From Jeongeupia chitinilytica (lineage in GTDB: Bacteria > Pseudomonadota > Gammaproteobacteria > Burkholderiales > Chitinibacteraceae): 42,439 nucleotides of DNA. The position numbers were made by a program, and so were the translations under genes. The stretch covers positions 807 to 43,245 of the forward strand of contig NZ_BMYO01000013.1 in NCBI RefSeq assembly GCF_014652315.1, read 5' to 3'. Positions within the stretch are counted from its first letter, which is position 1; each line of letters starts with the position of its first letter. Below are positions 34,150-42,161 of the stretch, one piece after another. A model generated the notes under the pieces. It was not told where the DNA came from, did not search any database, and saw only the letters and a program-made list of their open reading frames with translations.

Positions 34150-36051
34150 ATGCCCCGCATCCAGGTCCTGTCCGATACCCTCGTCAACCAGATCGCTGCC
34201 GGCGAGGTGGTCGAGCGGCCGGCGAACGCGCTGAAGGAATTGCTCGAAAACAGCATCGACGCCGGCTCGGTAAACCTGAACGTCGAGCTGATGGCGGGTG
34301 GTACCAAGCTGATCAAGGTGATCGACGACGGCATCGGCATCGGTCGCGACGATCTGGCGCTGGCCTTGCACCGGCACGCGACCAGCAAGATCCGCGATTT
34401 CGACGACCTGCAGCGCGTCGCGACGCTGGGTTTCCGCGGCGAAGGACTGGCGTCGATCGCCTCGGTGTCTCGACTGGTGCTCACCAGCCGCGAACGTGAC
34501 GGTTCGCACGCGTGGCGGGTCGAGGCCGATCACGGCCGGCTGACCGAGCCCGAGCCGGCGGCGCTGTCGGTCGGCACGACGATCGAAGTCCACGACCTGT
34601 ACTACCAGCTGCCCGCACGGCGCAAATTCCTCAAATCCGACTCGACCGAATACGCGCACTGCGCCGACATGGTGCAGCGGCTGGCGCTGGCCAATCCGGA
34701 CAAGCAGTTCACGCTGACGCACAACGGCCGCGCCCAGCAGCGCTATCTGGCCGGCGATCTGGCCAAGCGCGCCGCGGCGATTCTCGGCGACGAATTTGCC
34801 GCCAGCGCGATCGCGATCGACGAAGCTGCCGGCCCGTTACGCATCCACGGGCTGACCGGCAGCCCGACGCTGGGCAAGGCCAGCCGCGATGCGCAGTATT
34901 TCTTCGTCAACGGCCGCTTCGTGCGCGACAAGGTGATCCAGCACGCGCTGCGCGAAGCCTACCGCGACGTGCTGCACCACGACCGCCACGCGGCCTACTG
35001 CCTGTTCCTCGACCTCGAACCCGAGGGCGTCGACGTCAACGTCCACCCGACCAAGATCGAGGTACGCTTCCGCGAGTCGCAGGCGGTGTACCGCTTCCTG
35101 CTGCATTCGCTGAAAAAGGCGCTCGCCGACACCAGGGCCGGCATGGTGCCGACCGATGCGGCGCCGGCCAACGTCGACCCCGAGACCGGCGAAGTGCTGA
35201 TGCCGCCATCCGGCCAGTCGCCGGTACTGCGCCCGCAGACCTACGCCGACTTCGCCGCGCGCGGTGCCTACAGCCAGCAGCCCATGCCCTTGCCGATGGC
35301 GAACGAGCCGCTGGCGCTGTACGAGAAGATGTTCGGCGATCTGCGCACGAGCAATACGTCTCAATCCGCCGTCGGAATCGGTCGTGATCGCGAAGGCGAG
35401 CCGCAGACAGTACAACTCGTACGGCAAGGTGAGGCGACAAAGCGCATGGCCGATTACGACGGTGGAGTGCCGCCGCTGGGTTTCGCGCTGGCGCAATTGC
35501 ACGGCGTCTACGTGCTGTCGCAGACCGCCGACGGGCTGATCGTCGTCGACATGCACGCGGCGCACGAACGCGTCGTCTACGAAAAGCTCAAGACCGCGCT
35601 CGATCTGGAAAGGCTGCCGACCCAGCCCTTGCTGATCCCGCACGTGTTCCCGGCCGACCGGCTCGACGTCGCCACGGTCGAAGACCACGGCGAAGCGCTG
35701 GCCCAGCTCGGCTTCGATCTGTCGGTGCAGTCGCCGACGCATCTTGCGATCCGCGGTGTGCCGCTGCTGCTCAAGGATGCCGACGCGGTCGAGCTGGCGA
35801 AGTCGGTACTCGCCGACATCCGTGAAGTCGGTGCCAGCCAGGTGCTGACCGGCCGGCGCAACGAGATCCTCGCGACCATGGCCTGCCACGGTTCGGTGCG
35901 CGCCAACCGGGCGCTGACGATTCCCGAGATGAACGCGCTGCTGCGCGAGATGGAAGTCACCGAGCGATCGGGCCAGTGCAACCACGGCCGGCCGACGTGG
36001 TTCCGGCTGACGATGAACGACCTCGACAAACTCTTCATGCGCGGCCAGTGA
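34150..36051 (+). CDS. mutL: DNA mismatch repair protein MutL (endonuclease type)
   Basis: A 633-residue mismatch-repair protein started at ATG 34150; the frame upstream is open but the family begins at MPRIQVLSDTLVNQIAAGEV. N-terminal GHKL ATPase motifs are ELLENSIDAG, DDGIGI, ATSKI and GFRGEGLASIASV. The C-terminal part carries DMHAAHERVVYE (from D467), the DQHA(x)2E(x)4E metal motif with Met for Gln, plus ACHGSVRANR and CNHGRPTW. It should therefore nick DNA itself, as in Neisseria, instead of relying on MutH. It coordinates MutS recognition with strand removal. Its stop overlaps the next start (TGATG), and miaA follows, the usual mutL-miaA neighbourhood. Confidence 0.96.
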   Translation: MPRIQVLSDTLVNQIAAGEVVERPANALKELLENSIDAGSVNLNVELMAGGTKLIKVIDDGIGIGRDDLALALHRHATSKIRDFDDLQRVATLGFRGEGLASIASVSRLVLTSRERDGSHAWRVEADHGRLTEPEPAALSVGTTIEVHDLYYQLPARRKFLKSDSTEYAHCADMVQRLALANPDKQFTLTHNGRAQQRYLAGDLAKRAAAILGDEFAASAIAIDEAAGPLRIHGLTGSPTLGKASRDAQYFFVNGRFVRDKVIQHALREAYRDVLHHDRHAAYCLFLDLEPEGVDVNVHPTKIEVRFRESQAVYRFLLHSLKKALADTRAGMVPTDAAPANVDPETGEVLMPPSGQSPVLRPQTYADFAARGAYSQQPMPLPMANEPLALYEKMFGDLRTSNTSQSAVGIGRDREGEPQTVQLVRQGEATKRMADYDGGVPPLGFALAQLHGVYVLSQTADGLIVVDMHAAHERVVYEKLKTALDLERLPTQPLLIPHVFPADRLDVATVEDHGEALAQLGFDLSVQSPTHLAIRGVPLLLKDADAVELAKSVLADIREVGASQVLTGRRNEILATMACHGSVRANRALTIPEMNALLREMEVTERSGQCNHGRPTWFRLTMNDLDKLFMRGQ

Positions 36052-36824
36052 TGACCAGCGTCATCGCGGTCAAGCTGTTCGCCGGCCCGGCGGTCATCGG
36101 GCTGGCCAGCCTTGCCGGCAAACGCTGGGGCCCGGCCGCCGCCGGCCTGCTCGGCGGCCTGCCACTGATCGCCGCGTGCGTGATCACCGCACTGTGGCTC
36201 GAACACGGTCAGGATTACGCCCTCGCCGCCGCCAGTGCCGCGCCGGCCGGACTCTGGGCCAACATCGTTTACATGCTGGCGCTCGGTTTTGCCAGCCGGC
36301 GCTTCGGCTGGCCGGGCATGCTCGCCTGCGGCTGGGTCGCCTATCTGGCAACCGCGCTCGCCCTGGCCTGGGGCGGACTCGCGCACAGCGTGCCGCTCGG
36401 CATTGCCGCACTTGCCGGGCTGCTGATCGCCGCCGGCGTTCTGCTGCCCAAACCGTCGGCGCCACCGCGTATCGTGCCGCTGCCGAAAGCCGAACTTGCT
36501 ACCCGGATGATGGCGGCCTTCGTACTGGTCGCCGGTCTGACCGCGCTGACCTTGCCACTGGGACCGGCACTGACCGGCGTGCTGTCGGCCGGCCCGGTTG
36601 CCGCCACCGTGATCCCGGCATTCACGCTCGCCAATGCCGGCCGCGACGCCGTACTGGTGCAGCTGCGCGGCTTTCTCACCGGCCTCGTCGGCACCGGCGC
36701 CAGCTTCCTGTGCCTGGCACCGCTTGCCCGTCACCTGGGCGGCTGGGCCGCGTTGCCGGTCGCGGCCATCGCGCTCGGTGCCGGCTATGCCGCCAACCTG
36801 CTGATGCAAAGACTGCAACGATGA
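36051..36824 (+). CDS. Multi-pass inner-membrane protein between mutL and miaA, unknown
   Basis: A 257-residue, very hydrophobic protein with about eight membrane segments, started at ATG 36051, overlapping the mutL stop by one base and the miaA start by four. Two halves look related: AAAGLLGGLPLIAACVI in the first and ALTGVLSAGPVAATVI in the second occupy equivalent positions, each followed by helices of similar length. This suggests an internal duplication of four helices, as in many small transporters. No charged pore motif or known family signature is recognised. Tight overlaps point to translational coupling with both repair and tRNA-modification genes, perhaps only for expression. Confidence 0.8.
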   Translation: MTSVIAVKLFAGPAVIGLASLAGKRWGPAAAGLLGGLPLIAACVITALWLEHGQDYALAAASAAPAGLWANIVYMLALGFASRRFGWPGMLACGWVAYLATALALAWGGLAHSVPLGIAALAGLLIAAGVLLPKPSAPPRIVPLPKAELATRMMAAFVLVAGLTALTLPLGPALTGVLSAGPVAATVIPAFTLANAGRDAVLVQLRGFLTGLVGTGASFLCLAPLARHLGGWAALPVAAIALGAGYAANLLMQRLQR

Positions 36825-37747
36825 CGCCTGCGATTTTCCTGATGGGCCCGACCGCGTCGGGCAAGACCGCCAGTGCGATCGCGCTGGTCGAGGCCGGGCT
36901 GCCGGTCGAGCTGATTTCGGTCGACTCGGCGCTGGTGTTCCGCGACATGGATGTCGGCACCGCCAAGCCGGACGCCGCCGAACTCGCCCGGGCCCCGCAC
37001 CACCTGATCGACATCATCAGCCCCGAGCAGTCGTACTCGGCCGCGCAGTTCCGCAGCGATGCGCTGGCGCTGATGGCCGACATCTCGGCGCGCGGCAAGG
37101 TGCCGGTGCTGGTCGGCGGGACGATGATGTATTACAACGCGCTGCAGTACGGCCTGCACGACCTGCCGCAGGCCGACGCCGCGCTGCGCTTGCAGATCGA
37201 GGCCGACGCGCAGGAGATCGGCTGGCCCGGCATGCACGCGCGCCTCGCTAGCCTCGACCCGGTCACCGCCGCACGGCTGGCGCCGAACGATTCGCAGCGG
37301 ATCGGCCGGGCGCTGGAAATCTGCATCCTCGCCGGCAAGCCGATGGCCGAACTGCTGGCCGCGCCGACTGCCGAGCCGTTGCCGTACGCACTGCACAAAC
37401 TCGCACTGGTGCCGGGCGACCGCGCCTGGCTGCACGAACGGATCGCACTGCGCTTCGACCAGATGCTCAAGGGCGGGTTGCTCGACGAAGTGGCGATGCT
37501 GCGGCAGAAGTACGTGCTGTCGCTCGAGCTGCCGAGCATGCGCTGCGTCGGCTACCGCCAGGCGTGGGAACACCTCGACGGCGACTACGGCGCACAGGCA
37601 CTGCGCGACAAGGGCATCGCCGCCACGCGCCAGCTCGCCAAACGCCAGCTGACCTGGCTGCGCGGCATGGACGACGTGACGACGATCGATTGCCAGCAGC
37701 CGGACCTCGCCGGAACCGTGTTGCGTCATATCGCCGAAAGGATCTGA
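36821..37747 (+). CDS. miaA: tRNA dimethylallyltransferase
   Basis: A 308-residue enzyme that transfers the dimethylallyl group from DMAPP to A37 of tRNAs reading U-starting codons. The P-loop GPTASGKT is at residues 9-16, followed by LISVDSALVFRDMDVGTAKP, HHLIDIISPEQSYSAAQF, VLVGGTMMYYNAL and NDSQRIGRALEI; the C-terminal part has MRCVGYRQAWEHLDG and TRQLAKRQLTWLRG. The start is ATG 36821, overlapping the upstream membrane-protein gene by four bases. All family motifs are intact. It is followed five bases later by a regulator gene. Confidence 0.97.
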   Translation: MTPAIFLMGPTASGKTASAIALVEAGLPVELISVDSALVFRDMDVGTAKPDAAELARAPHHLIDIISPEQSYSAAQFRSDALALMADISARGKVPVLVGGTMMYYNALQYGLHDLPQADAALRLQIEADAQEIGWPGMHARLASLDPVTAARLAPNDSQRIGRALEICILAGKPMAELLAAPTAEPLPYALHKLALVPGDRAWLHERIALRFDQMLKGGLLDEVAMLRQKYVLSLELPSMRCVGYRQAWEHLDGDYGAQALRDKGIAATRQLAKRQLTWLRGMDDVTTIDCQQPDLAGTVLRHIAERI

Positions 37748-37752
37748 CACCG

Positions 37753-39222
37753 ATGAGCGATCTCCCGCCCGCTTCCGCCCTCGGCGCCCACCTCGCCGAT
37801 TACGAACAGACGCGGGACTGGGCGATCGCCTCGCTGTTCCGCTCGTTCGAAACCTTCAGCGAAGGCACGGTCATCGTCGATGCCGACACCCGCGTGGTGT
37901 GGATCAACGCCCGCTACGCCGACCGTTTCGGCTTCAAGGACCCGGCCGACGCGCTCGGCCGGCCGGTCGAAGAAGTGATCCCGTCGAGCCTGCTGCGCGA
38001 AGTCGTCCGCACCGGCAAGCCGATGCTGCTCGACCTGATGCCGACGCGAGGCGGTTCGCTCGTCGTCACCCGGCTGCCGCTGCGTGACGAGGCCGGTCTC
38101 ATCGTCGGTGCGATCGGCTTCGCGCTGTACGACGAAGTCCGTTCGCTTTCGCCGCTGATTGCCAAGGTCGGCCGGCTGAACGACGAACTCGCCGCCGCGC
38201 GCGAATCGCTGGCGCAGGCGCGCCGGGCCAAGTATACGTTCGACAACTTCGTCGGCAGCGCACCGGCCAGCGAAGAGGTCAAGCGCCAGGCGCAGCGCGC
38301 GGCGACGATGGATTCGCCGGTGCTGCTGCTCGGCGAAACCGGTACCGGCAAGGAAGTGCTCGCGCACGCGATCCACAGCGCCTCGCGCCGCGCCAGCAAA
38401 CCGCTGGTGACGCTGAACATGGCAGCCATCCCCGAAGCGCTGCTCGAGGCCGAACTATTCGGCGCGGCCGCCGGTGCGTACACCGGTGCCGACCGCAAGG
38501 GCCGGGTCGGCAAGTTCCAGCTCGCCGACGGCGGCACGCTCTTCCTCGACGAAATCGGCGACCTGCCGCTGGCACTGCAGGCCAAGCTGCTGCGCGTGCT
38601 GCAGGACAAGGAATTCGAAGCCCTTGGTTCGAACCAGGTCGTCCGTTCGGACGTGCGCATCATCGCCGCCACCTCGGCCCGGCTGTTGCAGCAGGTCGAG
38701 ACCGGCGCCTTCCGTGCCGACCTCTTCTACCGGCTCAACGTGCTGTCGATCAGCCTGCCGCCGCTGCGCGAACGCAGCTCGGACATCGCCGCGCTGTGCG
38801 CAACGGTCTTCGCTGAACTCGCGGCGACCGAAGGCGGCGCGGTGCGCCGGATCGACGCCGGCGGCATCGCCCTGCTGCAGGGCTACGACTGGCCCGGCAA
38901 CGTGCGCGAACTGCGCAACGTGCTCGAACGCGCGACCATGCTCAGTGACCACCCGGTGCTCGGCGCGGCCGAACTGCTGCCGCTGCTCCGGCCCGGCCTG
39001 CCGTCACCCCAACGGGCGAGCGCGCCGAACTACGCCGACGCCATGGCCGGTTTCGAAAAACAGCTGCTCGAGGATGCGCTGGCGGCGTGCAACGGGCGCG
39101 TCATCGACGCCGCGGCCCGGCTCGGCATCGGCCGCGCCACCTTCTACAAGAAGATGGTCCTGCACGGCCTGCGCGTTTCAGCGAACCAGGAAGGCAGGCT
39201 CCTGCAGGGGCCGTTGGGCTGA
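37753..39222 (+). CDS. PAS-containing sigma-54-dependent transcriptional activator
   Basis: A 489-residue enhancer-binding protein started at ATG 37753, five bases after miaA. The N-terminal PAS domain (about residues 33-130, TVIVDADTRVVWINARYADR) is the sensor. The AAA+ domain follows: Walker A GETGTGKE (from residue 194), ELFGAAAGAYTGADRKG with the GAYTGA variant of the sigma-54-contacting GAFTGA loop, Walker B LFLDEIGDLP (D266), and ADLFYRLNVLSISLPPLRER. The Fis-type helix-turn-helix is near residues 440-475 (LEDALAACNGRVIDAAARLG, then RATFYKKM). Signal and target promoters are unknown; no sigma-54 -24/-12 site was recognised nearby. Confidence 0.93.
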   Translation: MSDLPPASALGAHLADYEQTRDWAIASLFRSFETFSEGTVIVDADTRVVWINARYADRFGFKDPADALGRPVEEVIPSSLLREVVRTGKPMLLDLMPTRGGSLVVTRLPLRDEAGLIVGAIGFALYDEVRSLSPLIAKVGRLNDELAAARESLAQARRAKYTFDNFVGSAPASEEVKRQAQRAATMDSPVLLLGETGTGKEVLAHAIHSASRRASKPLVTLNMAAIPEALLEAELFGAAAGAYTGADRKGRVGKFQLADGGTLFLDEIGDLPLALQAKLLRVLQDKEFEALGSNQVVRSDVRIIAATSARLLQQVETGAFRADLFYRLNVLSISLPPLRERSSDIAALCATVFAELAATEGGAVRRIDAGGIALLQGYDWPGNVRELRNVLERATMLSDHPVLGAAELLPLLRPGLPSPQRASAPNYADAMAGFEKQLLEDALAACNGRVIDAAARLGIGRATFYKKMVLHGLRVSANQEGRLLQGPLG

Positions 39223-39292
39223 AGTACTGCAGCCCCCGGCGCGCCTGCGTCACGGGCTTTGAACCGGATGGCCGTGCGCCAATCCGCCCGGC

Positions 39293-39326
39293 ATGAAGAA
39301 CGGCGGCCTGCGCCGCCGTTCTTCAT
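39293..39326. terminator. Bidirectional terminator overlapping a stop codon
   Basis: ATGAAGAACGGCGGC and GCCGCCGTTCTTCAT form a perfect 15-bp stem with a CTGC loop. Its right end includes the TGA stop of the convergent lipase gene (39323-39325), and it also lies 70 bases after the sigma-54 activator, so it can serve both transcripts. Confidence 0.78.
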
Positions 39327-40708
39327 GCTGTCGGGTTCTTCATTTCCCGGATCTTGTAGTACTCAGCAATCGACATGTCCGTCTGCATGGTTCCGCCTGA
39401 CATGGAAAAATGTCCGAACGAATCATGGATGTATGTCTCGAACATCTTCTCGACAACCGGGTTGACGCTGCCCCTCTTCGGATTCACGCCGGTCCGTCCT
39501 TCCGGTGTTCGCGCGGAGTACCGGAGAATGTGCCCGACCGTCAGAAGACCGTCCTTTTCATCCTTCGACTTGGCGTTCGCCCGCTTTGATGTCGCATCCT
39601 CCAGCGCCAGACCGGAATCGATCCACGCCCACATCTGTTTCATGTGCGCTTCGAAATGCTGCCTGACCGACCCGCTCGGTTTTGCAACCGCCATGTACTG
39701 GTTGAATGTCGTACTGGCATCTTCCGGCACCGAAAATGACGGCGCGTATTTTTCCTTCCAGCTGAAGTCTGCCTTCATTTCGCCGACGGACTTGAATTTC
39801 AGCCCCGCCGCCCTCGCCTCGTCGTGCATTTGCAGCAATGCGAGTCTGGCCAGGTGGTTTTTCCGGCCCTGCTCGATGAGCTTGTACCCCCCGCCGATAT
39901 CCGCATGCATGCCCGGATAGACGATGGTCCGCTGGCCGCCATTGGTCAGCGTCAAGGGAAAGGCGTGCCGGAGCTCGTTTGCCGCAACGATATGCGTGCA
40001 TTTTTCGACATACGCGGGAATGGTCGTTTTGATCAATTCCGGCATCTTGTTGTCCGCCGCCATCCCGACGGATTCGACCGTATCGAAGATCCCCAGGAAT
40101 TTCACATTCAGCGGAATGCCGTCATAGCTCAGCTTCCCGCCCCTGCTCTGGACTTTGCTGTGCGCGGCAATCCAGTGCATGAACGCACGCGCTTCGGTAG
40201 CGCCCCGCGAAAATCCGAACGCGGTCAGGTTGATTTCATCCACCCGCCTTTTCAGCTGCCAGTTCTGAATGGCCACGTCAAAGTCGAACAGGGCCTTTTC
40301 AAGCCTCTCCGTAATGCCGTTTGCAAAGCCGAGCCCCAGGCTGCTGTTTCCGCTTTCCTTGTATCCGATATCCTCGACTTCAACAGGACCGACGCGTGGG
40401 TTGTGGATGGTCCTTTTCTCGTAACGCTGCGAAAATTCGAACGGCGTGCCCAGACCTTCATAGTAAAACGACGTAATACCGTTGGCCGGATCATTGGCGT
40501 GCGCGTCAAACAAGGCTGCCACGTTGGAATGACTGTTTGGAAAGTCGTTCCATTTGTTGTTGCCGGTTCCGTCGAAAAAGAAACTCAACCACAGCTTGAC
40601 ATGACAAGTGGGGCAGGCAGGCCCTGCACCTTTCTTTTTTCCGGCAATGGCTTGCGCACGCGCGACCATGTTTTCTACCGACCTGACTTTCGGCTTGATT
40701 GCATCCAT
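39323..40708 (-). CDS. DUF2235 (Tle1-like) phospholipase, probable type VI effector
   Basis: A 461-residue alpha/beta hydrolase started at ATG 40708. The DUF2235 hallmarks are FFFDGTGNNK (residues 43-52), the nucleophile S167 in GFSRGA, the acid D209 in GIFDTVESVG, and the His region YPGMHADIGGGY (H268). Tle1-family enzymes are delivered by type VI secretion into neighbouring Gram-negative cells and cleave membrane phospholipids (phospholipase A2 activity in characterised members). The gene is the last of vgrG-DUF4123-DUF3304-DUF2235, six bases after the lipoprotein gene. No signal peptide is present, as expected for secretion with VgrG. Naming as Tle1 rests on domain and context. Confidence 0.88.
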   Translation of the reverse strand: MDAIKPKVRSVENMVARAQAIAGKKKGAGPACPTCHVKLWLSFFFDGTGNNKWNDFPNSHSNVAALFDAHANDPANGITSFYYEGLGTPFEFSQRYEKRTIHNPRVGPVEVEDIGYKESGNSSLGLGFANGITERLEKALFDFDVAIQNWQLKRRVDEINLTAFGFSRGATEARAFMHWIAAHSKVQSRGGKLSYDGIPLNVKFLGIFDTVESVGMAADNKMPELIKTTIPAYVEKCTHIVAANELRHAFPLTLTNGGQRTIVYPGMHADIGGGYKLIEQGRKNHLARLALLQMHDEARAAGLKFKSVGEMKADFSWKEKYAPSFSVPEDASTTFNQYMAVAKPSGSVRQHFEAHMKQMWAWIDSGLALEDATSKRANAKSKDEKDGLLTVGHILRYSARTPEGRTGVNPKRGSVNPVVEKMFETYIHDSFGHFSMSGGTMQTDMSIAEYYKIREMKNPTA

Positions 40709-40714
40709 GACTTC

Positions 40715-41206
40715 TCACCGTCCCGAAACAACAGGCCCGTTGTCCATGACATCGCTGAATGGCACTTCCTGTTTCAACTTGTACTTTTTCATCTGCCGCT
40801 CGATCAGGTCCCGGCGCGGAAAGGCATGAATAGGCGAAATTTCCGCAACCACCTCGTTTCTGGGCAGGAAGTGAAGCGTCAGATAACCGGGCATCGCCGG
40901 CCACGGATTCTGCTCGACCGGCGCCTTGATCAGAACCTGCTTCTTGCCCGCGTATTCAACAAGCAGATCCAGTTCCTTTGCACCGCTCTTGACACTCAAA
41001 CAGCAAATGATGCCGGTCCCGGTCACGCCCCCCAGTTTCGTTCCGTCCAAACCGATCATGCCGCCTTCGCCATTGCCGGTTTTTACGGACATGATGTCCT
41101 CGCCGGAATAGTTGTACACCTGAAGCGACATGCGACTGAGCTTTGCCGACTCCGCCCCGCAGGCGGAAAGTGAAAGCGCGAACAAAATACCGACCATCTT
41201 CATCAT
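40715..41206 (-). CDS. DUF3304 lipoprotein, candidate immunity protein
   Basis: A 163-residue protein; of two adjacent ATGs, 41206 is used, with AGGA about nine bases upstream. A lipoprotein signal peptide (MVGILFALSLSAC, lipobox LSAC) places it in the periplasmic face of a membrane. The mature part fits DUF3304: a VYNYSGEDI strand, a Gly-rich stretch, GIICCLSVKSG with the paired Cys, VEYAGKKQVLIKAPVEQ and PWPAMPGYLTLHFLPRNEV. DUF3304 lipoproteins commonly sit next to type VI phospholipase genes and are thought to neutralise the lipase in the periplasm. That role is inferred from position here. Confidence 0.8.
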   Translation of the reverse strand: MMKMVGILFALSLSACGAESAKLSRMSLQVYNYSGEDIMSVKTGNGEGGMIGLDGTKLGGVTGTGIICCLSVKSGAKELDLLVEYAGKKQVLIKAPVEQNPWPAMPGYLTLHFLPRNEVVAEISPIHAFPRRDLIERQMKKYKLKQEVPFSDVMDNGPVVSGR

Positions 41207-41228
41207 GAAACAATTCCTCGTACCCGAT

Positions 41229-42161
41229 TCAAGCATTGACGTCGAATCCGACTGCGCCTTCAAAAGACTCCCACTCTTCAGCAGTGACTTTTCCGACCTC
41301 GACGGAAAAACGCCTGCCGTCGCGTCGGACGGACTGCAAGATCCGGCTGAATGGTTTTACGTCCTCGAATCCCGCCGGGAGCTGCAGACCCAGAACGCAG
41401 AAGAGCGAAACATCATCGTCAAGATCGATGCCATGCGATCTGGCGACTTCGATTCTTGAACGAAGATCGGTGATGACCTGACACGGATCCTTGCCGAGCA
41501 GAATGGCCGAATCGACCTCGTCGACCTCGGCCTTTATCGAATACGGCAACAGCCGCTCGTTCAGCGCTTCGAATTGAGCCTTGGCCAGCACCAGCTCGCC
41601 ACTCACCGGGTCGGTGTTTCTTGCAAAAACACCAAATCCACCACAGGCGCATGGCACCGCCCAGCTGGACGCATCGCCCAGCATGATCGCGATTTGCCTT
41701 GCGTTCAGCAGCCCGCCCAGTTCCCGCAGCACGATTGCATCCTGAAAACGGAACAGTGACCGCCCGCCGTCAGGCAGGACGATTTCCCGCAGTTTCAGCA
41801 AGTGCGCGTTCAGCGAGGGCAGGGAATCCCGCGCGAGCAGATAGCTGACGGCCTGTCGCGGCAGACCCAAAGACGTGCCCCCGATCAATTCCGGCACGTC
41901 GGCAACACGGATCAGGCGGGGGCCGAGACGTTTCCATTCGTCGCCTTCAAAATCGTCGTACAGCCCCGTCCAGACGCTGCCCTGGCAGATGTCGTCCAGA
42001 CGCCTGTTTTCTTCATCGGTCGTGCACCTTGCGGTATCCACCATGAGATACAGCGACAGCGGTTTGTCGTCCGCCTCCTCCTGCCCCAGTGCCTTTGGAA
42101 GCCAGACACGGAAATCGTCATCCGAAGCCAGCTCGGTGAATTCGTTGGAATCTCTGATCAT
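41229..42161 (-). CDS. DUF4123 type VI effector adaptor/chaperone
   Basis: A 310-residue cytoplasmic protein started at ATG 42161, overlapping the vgrG stop by four bases. The N-terminal portion is the DUF4123 domain (PLSLYLMVDTARCTTDEEN, GSVWTGLYDDFEGDEWKRLG, PRLIRVAD, LREIVLPDGGRSLFRFQD). The C-terminal part (about from residue 195) is helical. DUF4123 proteins (Tap/TEC) bind an effector and its cognate VgrG C terminus so that the effector is loaded on the spike tip. The gene order vgrG-DUF4123-DUF3304-lipase fits exactly that job for the DUF2235 lipase. Confidence 0.88.
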   Translation of the reverse strand: MIRDSNEFTELASDDDFRVWLPKALGQEEADDKPLSLYLMVDTARCTTDEENRRLDDICQGSVWTGLYDDFEGDEWKRLGPRLIRVADVPELIGGTSLGLPRQAVSYLLARDSLPSLNAHLLKLREIVLPDGGRSLFRFQDAIVLRELGGLLNARQIAIMLGDASSWAVPCACGGFGVFARNTDPVSGELVLAKAQFEALNERLLPYSIKAEVDEVDSAILLGKDPCQVITDLRSRIEVARSHGIDLDDDVSLFCVLGLQLPAGFEDVKPFSRILQSVRRDGRRFSVEVGKVTAEEWESFEGAVGFDVNA

